The position numbers and the translations under genes were made by a program. The notes beneath the pieces are model-generated. The model was not told the DNA's origin. It was given only the letters and a program-made list of their open reading frames with translations, and ran no database searches. This document shows positions 1 through 8,941 of a stretch of DNA of 64,000 nt, piece after piece (the stretch's first letter is position 1; each line of letters opens with the position of its first letter). The stretch comes from Bacillota bacterium (GTDB lineage Bacteria > Bacillota > Desulfotomaculia > Desulfotomaculales > Desulfallaceae): contig JAEXOR010000055.1 in assembly GCA_023439185.1 (NCBI GenBank), forward strand, positions 81,626 to 145,625. The letters run 5' to 3'.

Positions 1-2
1 AT

Positions 3-887
3 GCCACGTGTATCCAGCTCTACCGTCTCGCGGAAGTCATCCGGCATTATTTTCAGGTCCGGACCTTCACGCTGGGCGTCCCCAGAAGCTTCGAGCGTTA
101 CGCCGCCCGGGAATACTTCATCCGGGAAGTCGAAAGCCTCGGGTTGGAATTGGAACGGTATTCCGGCTGCGGGCTCGATAATGCGAAGCTTGCATCGTCG
201 GTCGCGCTATACAATGGTATCAGGGATGCTGTCCGGGAGCTATATCGGTATCCGGCGGCCGCCGGCTCACCGATCCGGTGGCGGGAGGTATACGACGTTG
301 TCATCGCGGGATTCTACCTGGACCGGGAACGCTACCTTGCACTGCTCCGGAACCTGCTGGAGGAATTGAAAGCCGGCGGCACCACGGGCGGCGGGCATAG
401 TCCTGACAACGGTGTACGCATCGTACTTTCAGGCAGCGTCATTGCCCCCGGTGATTCGAAACTGATCGACATCGTCGAGCACTCGAACGGGACGATCGTC
501 TGCGACAACCTTTGGTCAGGGTATGCCCCGTACCTCGACGCCGCGGTGAAGCAGCCCACAGTCCGCGGCATCGCGGAAGGCTACATGGACCGTACTCCCC
601 ATGCGGCGCAGCCGTGTCTCGACCCGGCCGCCGACGTGAGGATACGGAACATGCTGCGGATGGTTAGTGAAAACCGCGCGCACGGAGTGATTTACCATAC
701 GCTAAGGTTTTGCGACTCATTTACGCTCCGGACCGGCAATTTCCGGGATTCGATGAGATCCGCGGGGGTGCCTGTCCTGGACATTCACACCGAGTATGCG
801 GGCTCTGACATTGAGTCGATCCGGACCCGGGTGGAGGCGTTCGTGGAGCTCATGGAAGGTAACCGGCCGATAAGGGAGGGATCATAA
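3..887 (+). CDS. 2-hydroxyacyl-CoA dehydratase / benzoyl-CoA reductase-type subunit (5' partial)
   Basis: The frame is open from the first bases of the window (ATCIQLYRLAEVIRHYF...), so the start lies upstream and 294 C-terminal residues are seen. The family (HgdB, FldB/C, BcrC) forms iron-sulfur heterodimers that use a very low-potential electron, delivered by an ATP-driven activator, for reductive dehydration or ring reduction of CoA thioesters. Three well-spaced cysteines typical of cluster ligation are present: YSGCG near the visible N-terminus, IVCDNLWSG in the middle and RFCDSF near the C-terminus. The stop overlaps the next start by one base (TAATG), so the two genes are translationally coupled and probably encode the two subunits. 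The substrate cannot be read from sequence; no activator ATPase is visible. Confidence 0.75.
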   Translation, partial: ATCIQLYRLAEVIRHYFQVRTFTLGVPRSFERYAAREYFIREVESLGLELERYSGCGLDNAKLASSVALYNGIRDAVRELYRYPAAAGSPIRWREVYDVVIAGFYLDRERYLALLRNLLEELKAGGTTGGGHSPDNGVRIVLSGSVIAPGDSKLIDIVEHSNGTIVCDNLWSGYAPYLDAAVKQPTVRGIAEGYMDRTPHAAQPCLDPAADVRIRNMLRMVSENRAHGVIYHTLRFCDSFTLRTGNFRDSMRSAGVPVLDIHTEYAGSDIESIRTRVEAFVELMEGNRPIREGS

Positions 888-2290
888 TGCTGCCATCGGG
901 TCAATTCACGTACCCTGAGGAGGTCCGGCCCCTGCTGCTCGAGACCGACGACCTGGTCTTCGGTGACGGGCGGCGGGTCACGGCCGCCGAGATCTGGGAC
1001 TATATGACCAGGGTCGCCCCTGCACGCTACCCGTATGCCTTCAATAACAGCATTACGTTCGGCAATCGTCTGTCGAGCGATGTCTACCTGTTGAGCGGGA
1101 TCAAGCGCGCATATATGGAAATGACAAATACCGAGCGCATCGCAGACGCCCATAGCAAGGGCATTCCGCTCGTCGTAAGGCAGGGTGGATATACGTTCGA
1201 GCCGTATTATGCCGCAGGATGCATGCCCGTCGGGCCGTTATTCCCGAAGAACTGGCTCATGTACCTCGCTGAAGGCGACAGCTACCGGGAGCGGAACCGT
1301 CGGAGCATGCGCCTGCTGGATGAATCCCGGGCTCGCCTGGACATCGAATCGTGCAACCTGATCGCCAGCCTCGCGCTGCTGAATTCATACGACACGCCTG
1401 TCGATATGATCGCCCCGTTCGTCTGCACGCGCTGTTCGGACATGGCTTATGTCATGGAAGCCTATGCCATGAGGGCCGGCCGTAATGGCGGTAAGGTTAT
1501 CCCTTCTTTCGTGATGGACTACCCCGTCAATAACAATTGGGGCGAGTGGCGGGTCGACTACCTGGAACAAGAGCTGAGGCTCCTGGTCGAGAAGCTCGGT
1601 AAGCTGTCCGGCAGGGAAGTCACGGACGCGGACATGTGGGCGGAGATCCGCAGGGAAAACCGGGCCCGGGAACTCATCAGAGAGTGCCAGAAGATCTGGT
1701 GGAGCGCAAAAGTCCCGCCGACCAACAGCAAGGACAATTCGTTTCCCCATTTCGGGGTCGGCGGCACCCACGACTTTACGGCAGCGATTCAGGTCCTCGA
1801 AGAGTCCCGCAAGGAGATCTCCGAGCGCGTGAGGAACGGTATCAAAGGTCATGGCCTGGTTGACGACCCGGCCCGTCTGTTCGTCTGCGGCTCCTGCGTG
1901 AACCTCAACCCCGCCTTCGTGGACGCACACGGAGGGGTCATAGTGGGAAAGGACGACATCTGGAGCACGGCGACCACCCGGGTAAAGGAGACGGGCGACC
2001 CGTACCGGAACCTCGCCGAGGCGATGGCATCGCTGCCCTACGAGCGACCGACGGCGGAGCGAGCGGAATGGACGATCGAGCAGGTCCGGGAGTCCAGAGC
2101 GGACGGCGTCGTCTTCCTCTACAATTGGGGCTGCAACTACCAGAGCGCCATCTCCTCGATGATCGCGGACATCGTCAAGGAGCGGACAGGGCTGCCTACG
2201 GCGTGCATCAGCCTCGGCGAACTTACGCGGCTCGAATCGATCGAGCAGTCCCAAAACAGGATCGCCGCGTTCCTTGAAATGCTCAGGTAA
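887..2290 (+). CDS. 2-hydroxyacyl-CoA dehydratase-type second subunit
   Basis: A 467-residue protein that looks like the larger partner of the preceding subunit. Cysteine-bearing segments fit the family: AAGCMPVGP (about residue 110), SCNLIASLAL, VCTRCSDMAYVMEAYAMRAG, FVCGSCVNLNP and YNWGCNYQSA near the C-terminus. The start overlaps the upstream stop and a GGGAGGG ribosome site sits just before it. Known pairs act on (R)-2-hydroxyacyl-CoAs or aromatic CoA esters, and relatives include double-cubane cluster proteins that reduce small molecules. A binding lipoprotein for a metal chelate or corrinoid follows, so a role in cofactor or metal metabolism is also possible. The family is fairly sure; the reaction is unknown. 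Confidence 0.7.
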   Translation: MLPSGQFTYPEEVRPLLLETDDLVFGDGRRVTAAEIWDYMTRVAPARYPYAFNNSITFGNRLSSDVYLLSGIKRAYMEMTNTERIADAHSKGIPLVVRQGGYTFEPYYAAGCMPVGPLFPKNWLMYLAEGDSYRERNRRSMRLLDESRARLDIESCNLIASLALLNSYDTPVDMIAPFVCTRCSDMAYVMEAYAMRAGRNGGKVIPSFVMDYPVNNNWGEWRVDYLEQELRLLVEKLGKLSGREVTDADMWAEIRRENRARELIRECQKIWWSAKVPPTNSKDNSFPHFGVGGTHDFTAAIQVLEESRKEISERVRNGIKGHGLVDDPARLFVCGSCVNLNPAFVDAHGGVIVGKDDIWSTATTRVKETGDPYRNLAEAMASLPYERPTAERAEWTIEQVRESRADGVVFLYNWGCNYQSAISSMIADIVKERTGLPTACISLGELTRLESIEQSQNRIAAFLEMLR

Positions 2291-2364
2291 GGTTGCAGAT
2301 GCTTAAATCTAAGAAAAACGAAGTAATTGTAAGATAGCCAAAGTATATTGAGGGAGGCGTAATA

Positions 2365-3477
2365 ATGGGAAAATTTCCATTAACTATAGTTAGGACTGTT
2401 GTAATTATCGCTATTATAACCGTGACATTGGTAGCGGGATGTACGAAGGCGGTGCATACCGTAACGCCCGATTCAACTCAAACACCGGCGACCGCGCCCG
2501 CCCCGGCATCCAAAACGGTAACGGATCAGGCGGGACGCACCGTGGTATTACCGTATACGGTTAACAAAGTGGTGGCGGTAGGCGCCGTACCACCGATCAA
2601 CAGCTTTATCCAGGCCATAGGCGAGGGTGACACGATAGCCGAGGGAGTGCCGGCGTCGTTCGACAAGAGCCAGTGGCGGTACCAGTTCGAGATAACGCCG
2701 AACATCGCGAACCTGCCCGTACTGCAAAGTTCCATGACTACCCCCGATAACGAAGCGATCATGAAGGTAGACCCGGATGTGATATTCACCACGACACCGA
2801 GTATGGTTTCCAATCTGCAAATTACTGGTATACCAGTCGTATGCTTTTCGGCGAACACCGGCAGCGACGTGAAGGATTACATGACCCTGCTTGGGCAGGT
2901 CTATAATAGCCCGGACAAGGCTAAGGCATATAACCAGTACCTGGATGATAAAATCAGCTACGTGAACGAGATAGTATCGTCCGTACCGGAGGACCAGCGG
3001 CCTACGGTGCTGTACATGACAGACCCGAAGACGCTGCATGTGCCCAACGCGGTTTGCGAGGAATGGATACGGGTGGCCGGCGGCATTTCCGTCTCGGCAT
3101 TGGAGCACGTCGGAGGCAACTACCAGTTCAACATGGAGCAGCTAATCAGGTGGAACCCGGATATCATCATCGTGCGATACCCGGACCTGCTCGGGGATTT
3201 CTACAACGACAGCCGGTTCAGTAATCTCAAGGCGGTCAAGAACAAACAGATATATTCAACTCCGGCGGGCGTGCAGATATGGGCCGGCGGGACTCCGGAG
3301 TACCCGATGATGGTACAGTGGGCGGCGAAGCTGTTCTACCCGGACAGGTTCAAGGATCTGGATATGCAGAAGGAGACCGTCGACTTCTACGCAAAGTTCT
3401 TTAACTGGAACATCACCCCGGAGAGGGCACAGGTGATCCTTGACGGGAGAATATTGAATGAATCATTTAAAGAGTAG
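2365..3477 (+). CDS. ABC transporter substrate-binding lipoprotein, iron-siderophore/cobalamin (FecB/BtuF) type
   Basis: 370 residues: an N-terminal hydrophobic segment (about residues 8-24) ending in the lipobox LVAGC, then a Thr/Pro/Ala-rich linker and a TroA-like binding fold beginning TVTDQAGRTVVLP, the usual opening of FecB/BtuF-type proteins. Expected to be lipid-anchored outside the membrane and to deliver an iron chelate or corrinoid to a permease. A GGGAGGCG ribosome site precedes ATG by 6 bases. No permease or ATPase gene follows, so it is an orphan here or its partners lie upstream of the window. Ile ATA codons look more frequent than in neighbouring genes, a weak hint of transfer. 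The ligand is not determinable. Confidence 0.75.
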   Translation: MGKFPLTIVRTVVIIAIITVTLVAGCTKAVHTVTPDSTQTPATAPAPASKTVTDQAGRTVVLPYTVNKVVAVGAVPPINSFIQAIGEGDTIAEGVPASFDKSQWRYQFEITPNIANLPVLQSSMTTPDNEAIMKVDPDVIFTTTPSMVSNLQITGIPVVCFSANTGSDVKDYMTLLGQVYNSPDKAKAYNQYLDDKISYVNEIVSSVPEDQRPTVLYMTDPKTLHVPNAVCEEWIRVAGGISVSALEHVGGNYQFNMEQLIRWNPDIIIVRYPDLLGDFYNDSRFSNLKAVKNKQIYSTPAGVQIWAGGTPEYPMMVQWAAKLFYPDRFKDLDMQKETVDFYAKFFNWNITPERAQVILDGRILNESFKE

Positions 3478-3526
3478 GGTCGACCATGCCTGATTTTACA
3501 ATTCATTTATTTTCGAAATTATCCCC

Positions 3527-3555
3527 TTGCGCAAATTAATGGCAGCGCATATAAT
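3527..3555 (+). promoter_or_regulatory. amt1 promoter (-35/-10)
   Basis: TTGCGC (3527-3532) and TATAAT (3550-3555) are separated by 17 bases. The predicted start near 3562 lies directly upstream of the first antiterminator hairpin, so the amt1 transcript would begin with the RNA element. Confidence 0.6.
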
Positions 3556-3573
3556 AAAAAGTAATTAAATGAT

Positions 3574-3646
3574 GATACAAAGTTGTATCGAAGATCGGGT
3601 CGAAGAAGTCCTGATGCCGTGTTATGCGCGGATTGGGGCTTTTTGT
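3574..3646 (+). promoter_or_regulatory. ANTAR-type antiterminator/terminator element a, amt1 leader
   Basis: P1 is GATAC-AAAGTT-GTATC (3574-3589), a 5-bp stem with a six-base loop. P2 (3598-3611) has loop GAAGAA on an imperfect stem with one T-T mismatch. The 3' arm of P2 (AGTCC, 3607-3611) is also the 5' arm of a terminator that closes with GGGCT (3636-3640) and runs into TTTTTG, so P2 and the terminator are mutually exclusive. Confidence 0.7.
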
Positions 3647-3771
3647 TTTAACGGGGATGTTCCGTTGAACAAATAAGCTCTGCTGTATGCGATGCCATGG
3701 TGCAGTGCGAGGGAGCATTGATATCCACGGAACGCGGTTTAAAAACGGCGGGAAGCCGCCGTACAATCAGA

Positions 3772-3837
3772 ACTCCGACGGGGGAGTGGGGCAAGGGTGC
3801 TCATTTGGCTGAACAAGGGCCAGGAGCGCCTTTTTTT
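3772..3837 (+). promoter_or_regulatory. ANTAR-type antiterminator/terminator element b, amt1 leader
   Basis: P1 ACTCC-GACGGG-GGAGT (3772-3787) and P2 GGGC-AAGGGT-GCTC (3789-3802) are one base apart. The terminator stem GGTGCTC (3796-3802) / GAGCGCC (3824-3830) uses the P2 3' arm and is followed by seven Ts. This is the second module in series before amt1. About 125 bases separate the two modules; they hold a GC-rich hairpin near 3747-3761 but no further element. Confidence 0.7.
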
Positions 3838-3869
3838 GTGCAATTCCAAAGACGGGAGCGTGAAGGTTA

Positions 3870-5192
3870 ATGGAAGTGGGGATCAGGGAAGTGGTGTCCG
3901 GAATCGACACCATGTGGGTAATCTTGTGCGCGGCGCTGGTGCTGTTTATGGAAGCGGGATTCGCTTTTCTGGAAGCGGGTTTTATCCGGGCTAAAAACTC
4001 ATTGAATATAGTGATGAAGGTATTTACCGACACCACCGTGGGCATGCTGGGCTTCTGGGCCTTTGGTTTCGGTCTTATGTACGGCCTTGACAAGGCCGGT
4101 ATTATAGGCTTCAGCGGCTTTTTCATGGGCGGCAGCCTGGAGCATATCGATTTGAGCGTACCCATTCCGGCGTTCTGGATTTTTCAGGCCGCCTTTGCCA
4201 TGGTGGTGGCGTCCATTATATCCGGCGCCGTGGCGGAACGCATGAAATTCAGCGCCTACATTATTTTTACCTTTTTCTGCACCGCGTTTATGTACCCGGT
4301 GGTGGGACACTGGATCTGGGGTTCCGGCGGCTGGCTGGCCAATTTGGGCATGATGGATTTTGCCGGTTCGGCCGCGGTGCACGCCGTGGGCGGTTGGGCC
4401 GCCCTGGCCGCGGTTATCGTATTGGGACCGCGCACCGGCAAGTACAATAAAGACGGCACCGCCAACGTGCTGCCGGCTCACAACATGCACCTGGCTTTCC
4501 TGGGTACATTTATTCTATGGCTGGGCTGGTTCGGGTTTAACCCCGGCAGCACTCTGTCCGGTATGGACATGAGCATCGCCCACATCGCCATGACCACCAA
4601 CTTGGCGGCGGCGACCGGCGGCGCCACCGGCATCCTTTTCACCATGCGCCGTTACGGCAAGGCCGACCCCAGTATGGCGGCCAACGGCGCCTTGGCCGGC
4701 CTGGCGGCCATTACCGCCGGGACTCCTTACGTAGGCTACGGCAGCGCGGTAATCATTGGTTTCGTGGCGGGCATCCTGGTGGTGCTGGCGGTGGAATTCT
4801 TTGACCGGGTGAAGGCCGACGACCCGGTGGGCGCCATCGCGGTGCACGGCGCTTGCGGTACCTGGGGTGTGTTGGCCGTGGGGCTGTTTGCCCGGGAAGG
4901 CGGGCTGTTCTTCGGCGGCGGCGCCGGGCAGCTGATGGTCCAGGCGCTGGGCGTGGCCAGTGCGTCGGTTTGGGCCTTCGGGATGACTTTCCTGGCCTTT
5001 AAAGTGCTTAAAGCCACCGTCGGTATCCGTGTTACCGCGGAAGAGGAACTGGAGGGACTTGATATCACCGAGCACGGCATCAGCGCATACGCCGGCCTGG
5101 TCAACAGCCAGCTCAGGGGTCTGGGGCATCATTCCGGGCACGAAGCGGAGCGCGGTGCGATTCCGTTGGGTGAACCGGTGGATATCAGGTAG
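3870..5192 (+). CDS. amt: Ammonium transporter (Amt/MEP/Rh family)
   Basis: A 440-residue polytopic channel for NH4+/NH3 with about 11 membrane segments and no cleavable signal. Family marks include the pore histidine segments DFAGSAAVHAVGG and HGACGTWG, and LGWFGFNPGS. It starts at ATG 3870 behind GAAGG and ends in a His-rich cytoplasmic tail. Unlike the second amt at 39912 it has no adjacent PII gene. Two antiterminator modules precede it, so expression is probably nitrogen-controlled at the level of termination. It is separated from the other nitrogen genes by about 9 kb of unrelated genes. Identification is secure; the symbol number is arbitrary. Confidence 0.95.
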   Translation: MEVGIREVVSGIDTMWVILCAALVLFMEAGFAFLEAGFIRAKNSLNIVMKVFTDTTVGMLGFWAFGFGLMYGLDKAGIIGFSGFFMGGSLEHIDLSVPIPAFWIFQAAFAMVVASIISGAVAERMKFSAYIIFTFFCTAFMYPVVGHWIWGSGGWLANLGMMDFAGSAAVHAVGGWAALAAVIVLGPRTGKYNKDGTANVLPAHNMHLAFLGTFILWLGWFGFNPGSTLSGMDMSIAHIAMTTNLAAATGGATGILFTMRRYGKADPSMAANGALAGLAAITAGTPYVGYGSAVIIGFVAGILVVLAVEFFDRVKADDPVGAIAVHGACGTWGVLAVGLFAREGGLFFGGGAGQLMVQALGVASASVWAFGMTFLAFKVLKATVGIRVTAEEELEGLDITEHGISAYAGLVNSQLRGLGHHSGHEAERGAIPLGEPVDIR

Positions 5193-5230
5193 ACGGCAGG
5201 TAAAATGATATTACGATGAAAAAAGTAAAG

Positions 5231-5274
5231 GCGCTCCTGGTACCGCTGTGGTAACAGCAATATCAGGGGCGCCG
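5231..5274. terminator. Bidirectional hairpin between amt1 and the ferritin-like gene
   Basis: GGCGCTCCTG pairs with CAGGGGCGCC across about 24 bases, giving a 10-bp stem with one G-T pair. It sits between two convergent genes and has A/T-rich flanks on both sides, as expected of a shared terminator. Confidence 0.6.
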
Positions 5275-5278
5275 CAAT

Positions 5279-5737
5279 TTATTGAACGCCCATGGTCTGT
5301 AGCTTGTTGTCGAGCCAAAGTTGCATCAAATGAGCTTCCAGCATGTTTGCCGCCGCAATTTCGGCTATAAATTGATTTCTTTCCCGGGTATCCTGATCCA
5401 GCTGAGATACAAATTTTGCATACCCTTCGTGAGATTTCTTTTCAATAAAACTATAGACTTTCAGCACCTCCTTGGTTTCTGCAACGGTATTTAAAACAAC
5501 GCCGAACATGTTTCCAAGGATATCCCCACCGTCAACCGTCAGGGCTGGTTTCCCTCCGAGGTTGCGAATTACGCTGCTTATTTTACCAATATGCTCTTCT
5601 TCAACCTCCATAAAACGCCTAAAGGTTCGCCTGATATCTTTATCCCCGTACTCCGTAAAATTTTTATACATGCCCAGGTGACCATGTTCCAGAGTTAAAA
5701 TTTTATTAAGTTCCTTTAAAAGCGTCTTGTCATCCAT
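5279..5737 (-). CDS. Ferritin-like diiron-fold protein, function unknown
   Basis: 152 residues, nearly all helical. Glu/His motifs typical of ferritin-like diiron bundles are visible: LEHGHLGMY near residue 17, EVEEEHIGKI near residue 47 and EAHLMQLWLDNK near the C-terminus. There is no rubredoxin domain, unlike the rubrerythrin at 8280. Start ATG follows GGGAG. It lies downstream of nrdJ with a terminator hairpin in between, so it is probably a separate unit. Iron storage or peroxide/oxygen handling is plausible from the fold only. Confidence 0.6.
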   Translation of the reverse strand: MDDKTLLKELNKILTLEHGHLGMYKNFTEYGDKDIRRTFRRFMEVEEEHIGKISSVIRNLGGKPALTVDGGDILGNMFGVVLNTVAETKEVLKVYSFIEKKSHEGYAKFVSQLDQDTRERNQFIAEIAAANMLEAHLMQLWLDNKLQTMGVQ

Positions 5738-5807
5738 AAATCTGCTCCCATAAGGTAATATTTGTATTATTCTTTCAATAACTTGTTTTTTTATTACTTT
5801 ATGTGAA

Positions 5808-5842
5808 ACAAAAACTGCCCGCCATATTGGTGAGCAGCTCTT
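5808..5842 (-). terminator. Rho-independent terminator downstream of nrdJ
   Basis: Read on the minus strand, CTGCTC...GGGCAG closes a GC-rich hairpin followed by TTTTTGTTT. It lies between nrdJ and the ferritin-like gene, which therefore likely has its own promoter. I see no hexaloop hairpins next to it. Confidence 0.6.
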
Positions 5843-5896
5843 TCACTTTGCCGACATTTTTTGATTAATTAATTTTAAACCATCTAAGATTAAGCT

Positions 5897-8095
5897 TTAG
5901 CACTTGGCGAAGCCGCAGTTCTGGCATACCAGACAACCCTCGGCCCTTCTCAGTTCCTGGCCGCATACCTCGCATTTGGGTGCGTACCCTTCTTCCGGTT
6001 TGTGTCCGTTGGAGTTGCCGTTGCATCTCAAGTCCAGCTCGGCCTTGATTTGTGAAAGCTGTTTGGCGATGGCCGAGGCGCATGATTTGCCGGGTGACAG
6101 GTCCTTGCCTTTGCCCTTGGCCAGCATGTAGGAGGGGCAGGAGTGCGTGCCCGTCAGTTGTTCTATAATCTCGTCCACCCCGATGCCGCCGCGGATGGCC
6201 AGGCTGATTAAGCGGGAAGTGGCTTCGGTATACACCAGGCAGCCGCCGTCGGAACCGGTGGTAATAAAGGTCTCCAGAATCCTGCCGCTGTCCTCCTGGT
6301 AGTTCACGGTCAGGTATATTTTACCGCAGCCGGTGTCCAGGCGGTGGGTTATCCCGTGCGCGGATATGGGACGGGGCAGGATTTCACCGCGCCGCAGTTC
6401 GCCGGGGGCGCGGTGCGCGTCTTTCTGTCCCACGGTGATGGTCCCTTCTTTGCACCCGTCGCGGAATATGGTAATGCCCTTGAGGTTCAGATCGTAAGCC
6501 ATGCGGTAACAGTGGTCTATATCGTCCGGCGTGGCGGTGAAGGGCAGGTTGATGGTCTTGCTTACCGCGTTATCGACGTACTTTTGCACCTCGGCCTGCA
6601 TCAGGATATGGTCTTCGAAATCGATGTCCTGGGCGCCCTTGAAGATGCGGGCAATTTGTTCCGGGACACCCGGGATGTTCTGGCAGGTGCCGTACCTGGC
6701 TACTTCAGACAGCATTTCCTGGGGTACGTCATACTTTTTGCAGGCTTCCAGGAACAGCGGTGAGAAAACTTCAAAGTCTCCGGCCACGTTGGTTTTCTTG
6801 ATGTAAGCCACCGCGAAAATAGGTTCGATGCCGTAGCCTTCGCAGCCCGCCATGGCGGTAACACTGCCGGTGGGGGCGATGGTGATGCAGGCGGCGTTGC
6901 GGCGTTCTTCATCGGGATAAAAAACACTTTTTTCCCAATCCGGGAAGCACCCTTTTTCTTCGGCCAGTTCCTTGGACGCATTGTGGGCCGCCTGCTGCAT
7001 AAAACGGGTAATCTCACCGGCGAACTCCCTGCCCTCCGTCGAATCATAAGTCAGACCGGCCATGATCAGGGCGTCGTGCAGCCCGGTGAAGCCAAGACCT
7101 ATTTTGCGGGTGGCCTTGGTCGATTTTTCGATCAGCGGCAGCGGGTACTGGGCGGCGTCGATGAGGTTGTCCAAAAAACGGACGGCGGTATATACCGTGT
7201 CATGGAGCAGCACCCGGTTTAAATCCCCTTTGGGCGTCATCATCCGGGCCATGTTGATGCTGCCCAAAAGGCAGGATTCACCCGGACTGAGTGGCTGTTC
7301 ACCGCATGGATTGGTAGTATTTAACAATTTTTCTGGAATTGGGTTATGCTCCTGCAGGCGATCAATAAAGATAATACCCGGGTCGCCGCAAATGTGCGCG
7401 GCCCTGGTTATCCGTTCCCACAGTTCGCCGGCTCTGACGGTATCATGGACCTGTCCGTTGAAGACCAGCTCCCAGTCGGCGTCGGCGTCCAGCGCTGCCA
7501 TAAAACGGTTGGTTATCCCGACTGATAAATTGAAGTTGGTCAGCCCGCCCCCCAGCTTGGCGTTGATGAAGTCAATAATCTCCGGGTGGTCGACGTTCAG
7601 GATGCCCATAGAAGCGCCCCGGCGAACCCCGCCCTGCATCACCATATTGGAGGAGGCGTCAAAAAGCTTGATCAACTCCACCACGCCGGAAGCTTTGCCC
7701 TTGGTGGAACGGACCAGCGCCCCCCTGGGCCTGATGTTGCTGAAGTTATAGCCCACACCGCCCCCGGACTTAAAGACCATGGCGGTATCCTTCAGGGTTT
7801 GATACATTGATTCCAGGCTGTCTTCAACATCCAGTACGAAACAGGCTCCCGGCTGCCAGGCCCGGTCGTTTTTACCCATATTGGCCCATATTGGAGTGGA
7901 GGGTACGAACATCAAACTCTTAATGGCGTCGATAAATTTCTGTTCCCAGTGCCGCCGGTTTTCCTTTTCCACGCCCGCGGCCGCGCCCGCCAGCCGGCGG
8001 ACCGCCTCTTCGAAGGTTTCGGTAGGGTCGCCTTCCTCATTCCGGCAGGCGTAACGCGCGTCAAACACCTTTTGTCCGCTATCGGTCAGTTTCAT
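5897..8095 (-). CDS. nrdJ: Adenosylcobalamin-dependent (class II) ribonucleoside-diphosphate reductase
   Basis: 732 residues. Class II enzymes make deoxyribonucleotides using an adenosylcobalamin-generated thiyl radical, independent of oxygen. Landmarks: ACFVLDV with the redox Cys near residue 85, VFKSGGGVGYNFSNIRP (about 107-123), NPCGEQPLSPGESCLLGSIN (about 262-281) with the radical-site Cys and Glu, and a C-terminal Cys cluster (CEVCGQE...CLVCQNCGFAKC) acting as thiol shuttle/zinc ribbon. ATG at 8095 is chosen because AAGGAG sits 9 bases upstream; the frame stays open 21 codons further without a ribosome site. I see no cobalamin riboswitch in the short leader. Confidence 0.95.
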   Translation of the reverse strand: MKLTDSGQKVFDARYACRNEEGDPTETFEEAVRRLAGAAAGVEKENRRHWEQKFIDAIKSLMFVPSTPIWANMGKNDRAWQPGACFVLDVEDSLESMYQTLKDTAMVFKSGGGVGYNFSNIRPRGALVRSTKGKASGVVELIKLFDASSNMVMQGGVRRGASMGILNVDHPEIIDFINAKLGGGLTNFNLSVGITNRFMAALDADADWELVFNGQVHDTVRAGELWERITRAAHICGDPGIIFIDRLQEHNPIPEKLLNTTNPCGEQPLSPGESCLLGSINMARMMTPKGDLNRVLLHDTVYTAVRFLDNLIDAAQYPLPLIEKSTKATRKIGLGFTGLHDALIMAGLTYDSTEGREFAGEITRFMQQAAHNASKELAEEKGCFPDWEKSVFYPDEERRNAACITIAPTGSVTAMAGCEGYGIEPIFAVAYIKKTNVAGDFEVFSPLFLEACKKYDVPQEMLSEVARYGTCQNIPGVPEQIARIFKGAQDIDFEDHILMQAEVQKYVDNAVSKTINLPFTATPDDIDHCYRMAYDLNLKGITIFRDGCKEGTITVGQKDAHRAPGELRRGEILPRPISAHGITHRLDTGCGKIYLTVNYQEDSGRILETFITTGSDGGCLVYTEATSRLISLAIRGGIGVDEIIEQLTGTHSCPSYMLAKGKGKDLSPGKSCASAIAKQLSQIKAELDLRCNGNSNGHKPEEGYAPKCEVCGQELRRAEGCLVCQNCGFAKC

Positions 8096-8139
8096 AACGC
8101 TAAGCTCCTTGTTCAGTATCTTGTTAGTGAATAAAGATG

Positions 8140-8163
8140 TATTAAAATAGACTGACAAGAATG
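8140..8163 (-). repeat. Hairpin in the nrdJ leader
   Basis: Minus strand GACTGACA-ttc-TTGTCAGTC is an almost perfect inverted repeat followed by TATTTTAAT. It could be a weak terminator or an operator for nrdJ; it does not resemble the NrdR-box consensus as I know it. Confidence 0.35.
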
Positions 8164-8230
8164 TCAGTCCGCCGGGCCGGTTTTAACAAAATATTCTACG
8201 AAATAATAATAAATCCTGCTTTACTGAGCT

Positions 8231-8264
8231 ATAAAGTAAGACCGGCCCGTCGGGCCGGCCTGAA
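8231..8264 (-). terminator. Terminator of the rubrerythrin gene
   Basis: Minus strand GGCCGGCCCGACGGGCCGG forms a very GC-rich hairpin followed by TCTTACTTTAT, just downstream of the rubrerythrin stop. It separates that gene from nrdJ. Confidence 0.55.
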
Positions 8265-8279
8265 TAACTTGTGTTTGGC

Positions 8280-8813
8280 TTAGTAGTTTTCGCAAAGCAA
8301 TTCGTAATATGCCTGGGGATGCGCACAGGCCGGGCATTCTTCGGGGGCTTCTTTACCGGTATGCACGTAACCGCAGTTGCGGCACTTCCATTTTACTTCT
8401 TCATCCCGCTTGAACACTTGGCCTGCCTCAAGATTTTTAAGCAGGGCCAGGAATCGTTTTTCGTGCTCTTCCTCCACTTCGCCGATTTCCCGGAACACGT
8501 CGGCTATTTCATCGAACCCTTCTTCCCTGGCAATTTTCTCAAATTCCTTGTACATGGTGGTATACTCGTAGTTTTCTCCTCCCGCTGCTTCCTTCAGGTG
8601 CGTCCTGGTATCGGTGATACCATTTAAGAACTTAAACAGTCTTTTGGCGTGTTCCTTTTCGTTGTCGGCGGTTTCGATAAAGATACCGGCGATTTGTTCA
8701 TAGCCCTCTTTTTTGGCCGCGCTGGCCCAATAGGTGTATTTATTGCGGGCTTCGCTTTCACCGGCAAAGGCATGCAGTAAGTTGGCTTCGGTTTTGGAAC
8801 CTTTTAAATTCAT
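8280..8813 (-). CDS. rbr: Rubrerythrin
   Basis: 177 residues. Rubrerythrins reduce hydrogen peroxide at a non-heme diiron centre, taking electrons through a rubredoxin-like site. The N-terminal ferritin-like domain carries EARNKYTYWA, ADNEKEHAKRL and EVEEEHEKRF. The C-terminal domain has WKCRNCGYVHTG and CPACAHPQAYYE, the four Fe-binding cysteines. ATG at 8813 is chosen because AAGGAGG precedes it by 8 bases; an upstream extension of 18 codons lacks a ribosome site. It is divergent from fprA, making an oxygen/peroxide defence pair. Confidence 0.95.
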   Translation of the reverse strand: MNLKGSKTEANLLHAFAGESEARNKYTYWASAAKKEGYEQIAGIFIETADNEKEHAKRLFKFLNGITDTRTHLKEAAGGENYEYTTMYKEFEKIAREEGFDEIADVFREIGEVEEEHEKRFLALLKNLEAGQVFKRDEEVKWKCRNCGYVHTGKEAPEECPACAHPQAYYELLCENY

Positions 8814-8941
8814 TGTAAAACCTCCTTGTAAAAAAGTTGTTATAACTCTACTTGGTATTCTTGCCAATATTCTTTAAATCCTTTCGTAAAAGGCAAATTT
8901 AAGAAATTGTTAATACTTAATGTTTTAGATCCGTGAGCAAT

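Noticed and set aside
5738..5896. ANTAR-type element before the ferritin-like gene
   Set aside because: A terminator is present but no pair of hexaloop hairpins with purine-1/G-4 can be drawn in front of it.
8096..8279. Cobalamin riboswitch before the B12-dependent reductase
   Set aside because: The gap is only about 185 bp, contains the rubrerythrin terminator and one simple hairpin, and lacks the B12-box.
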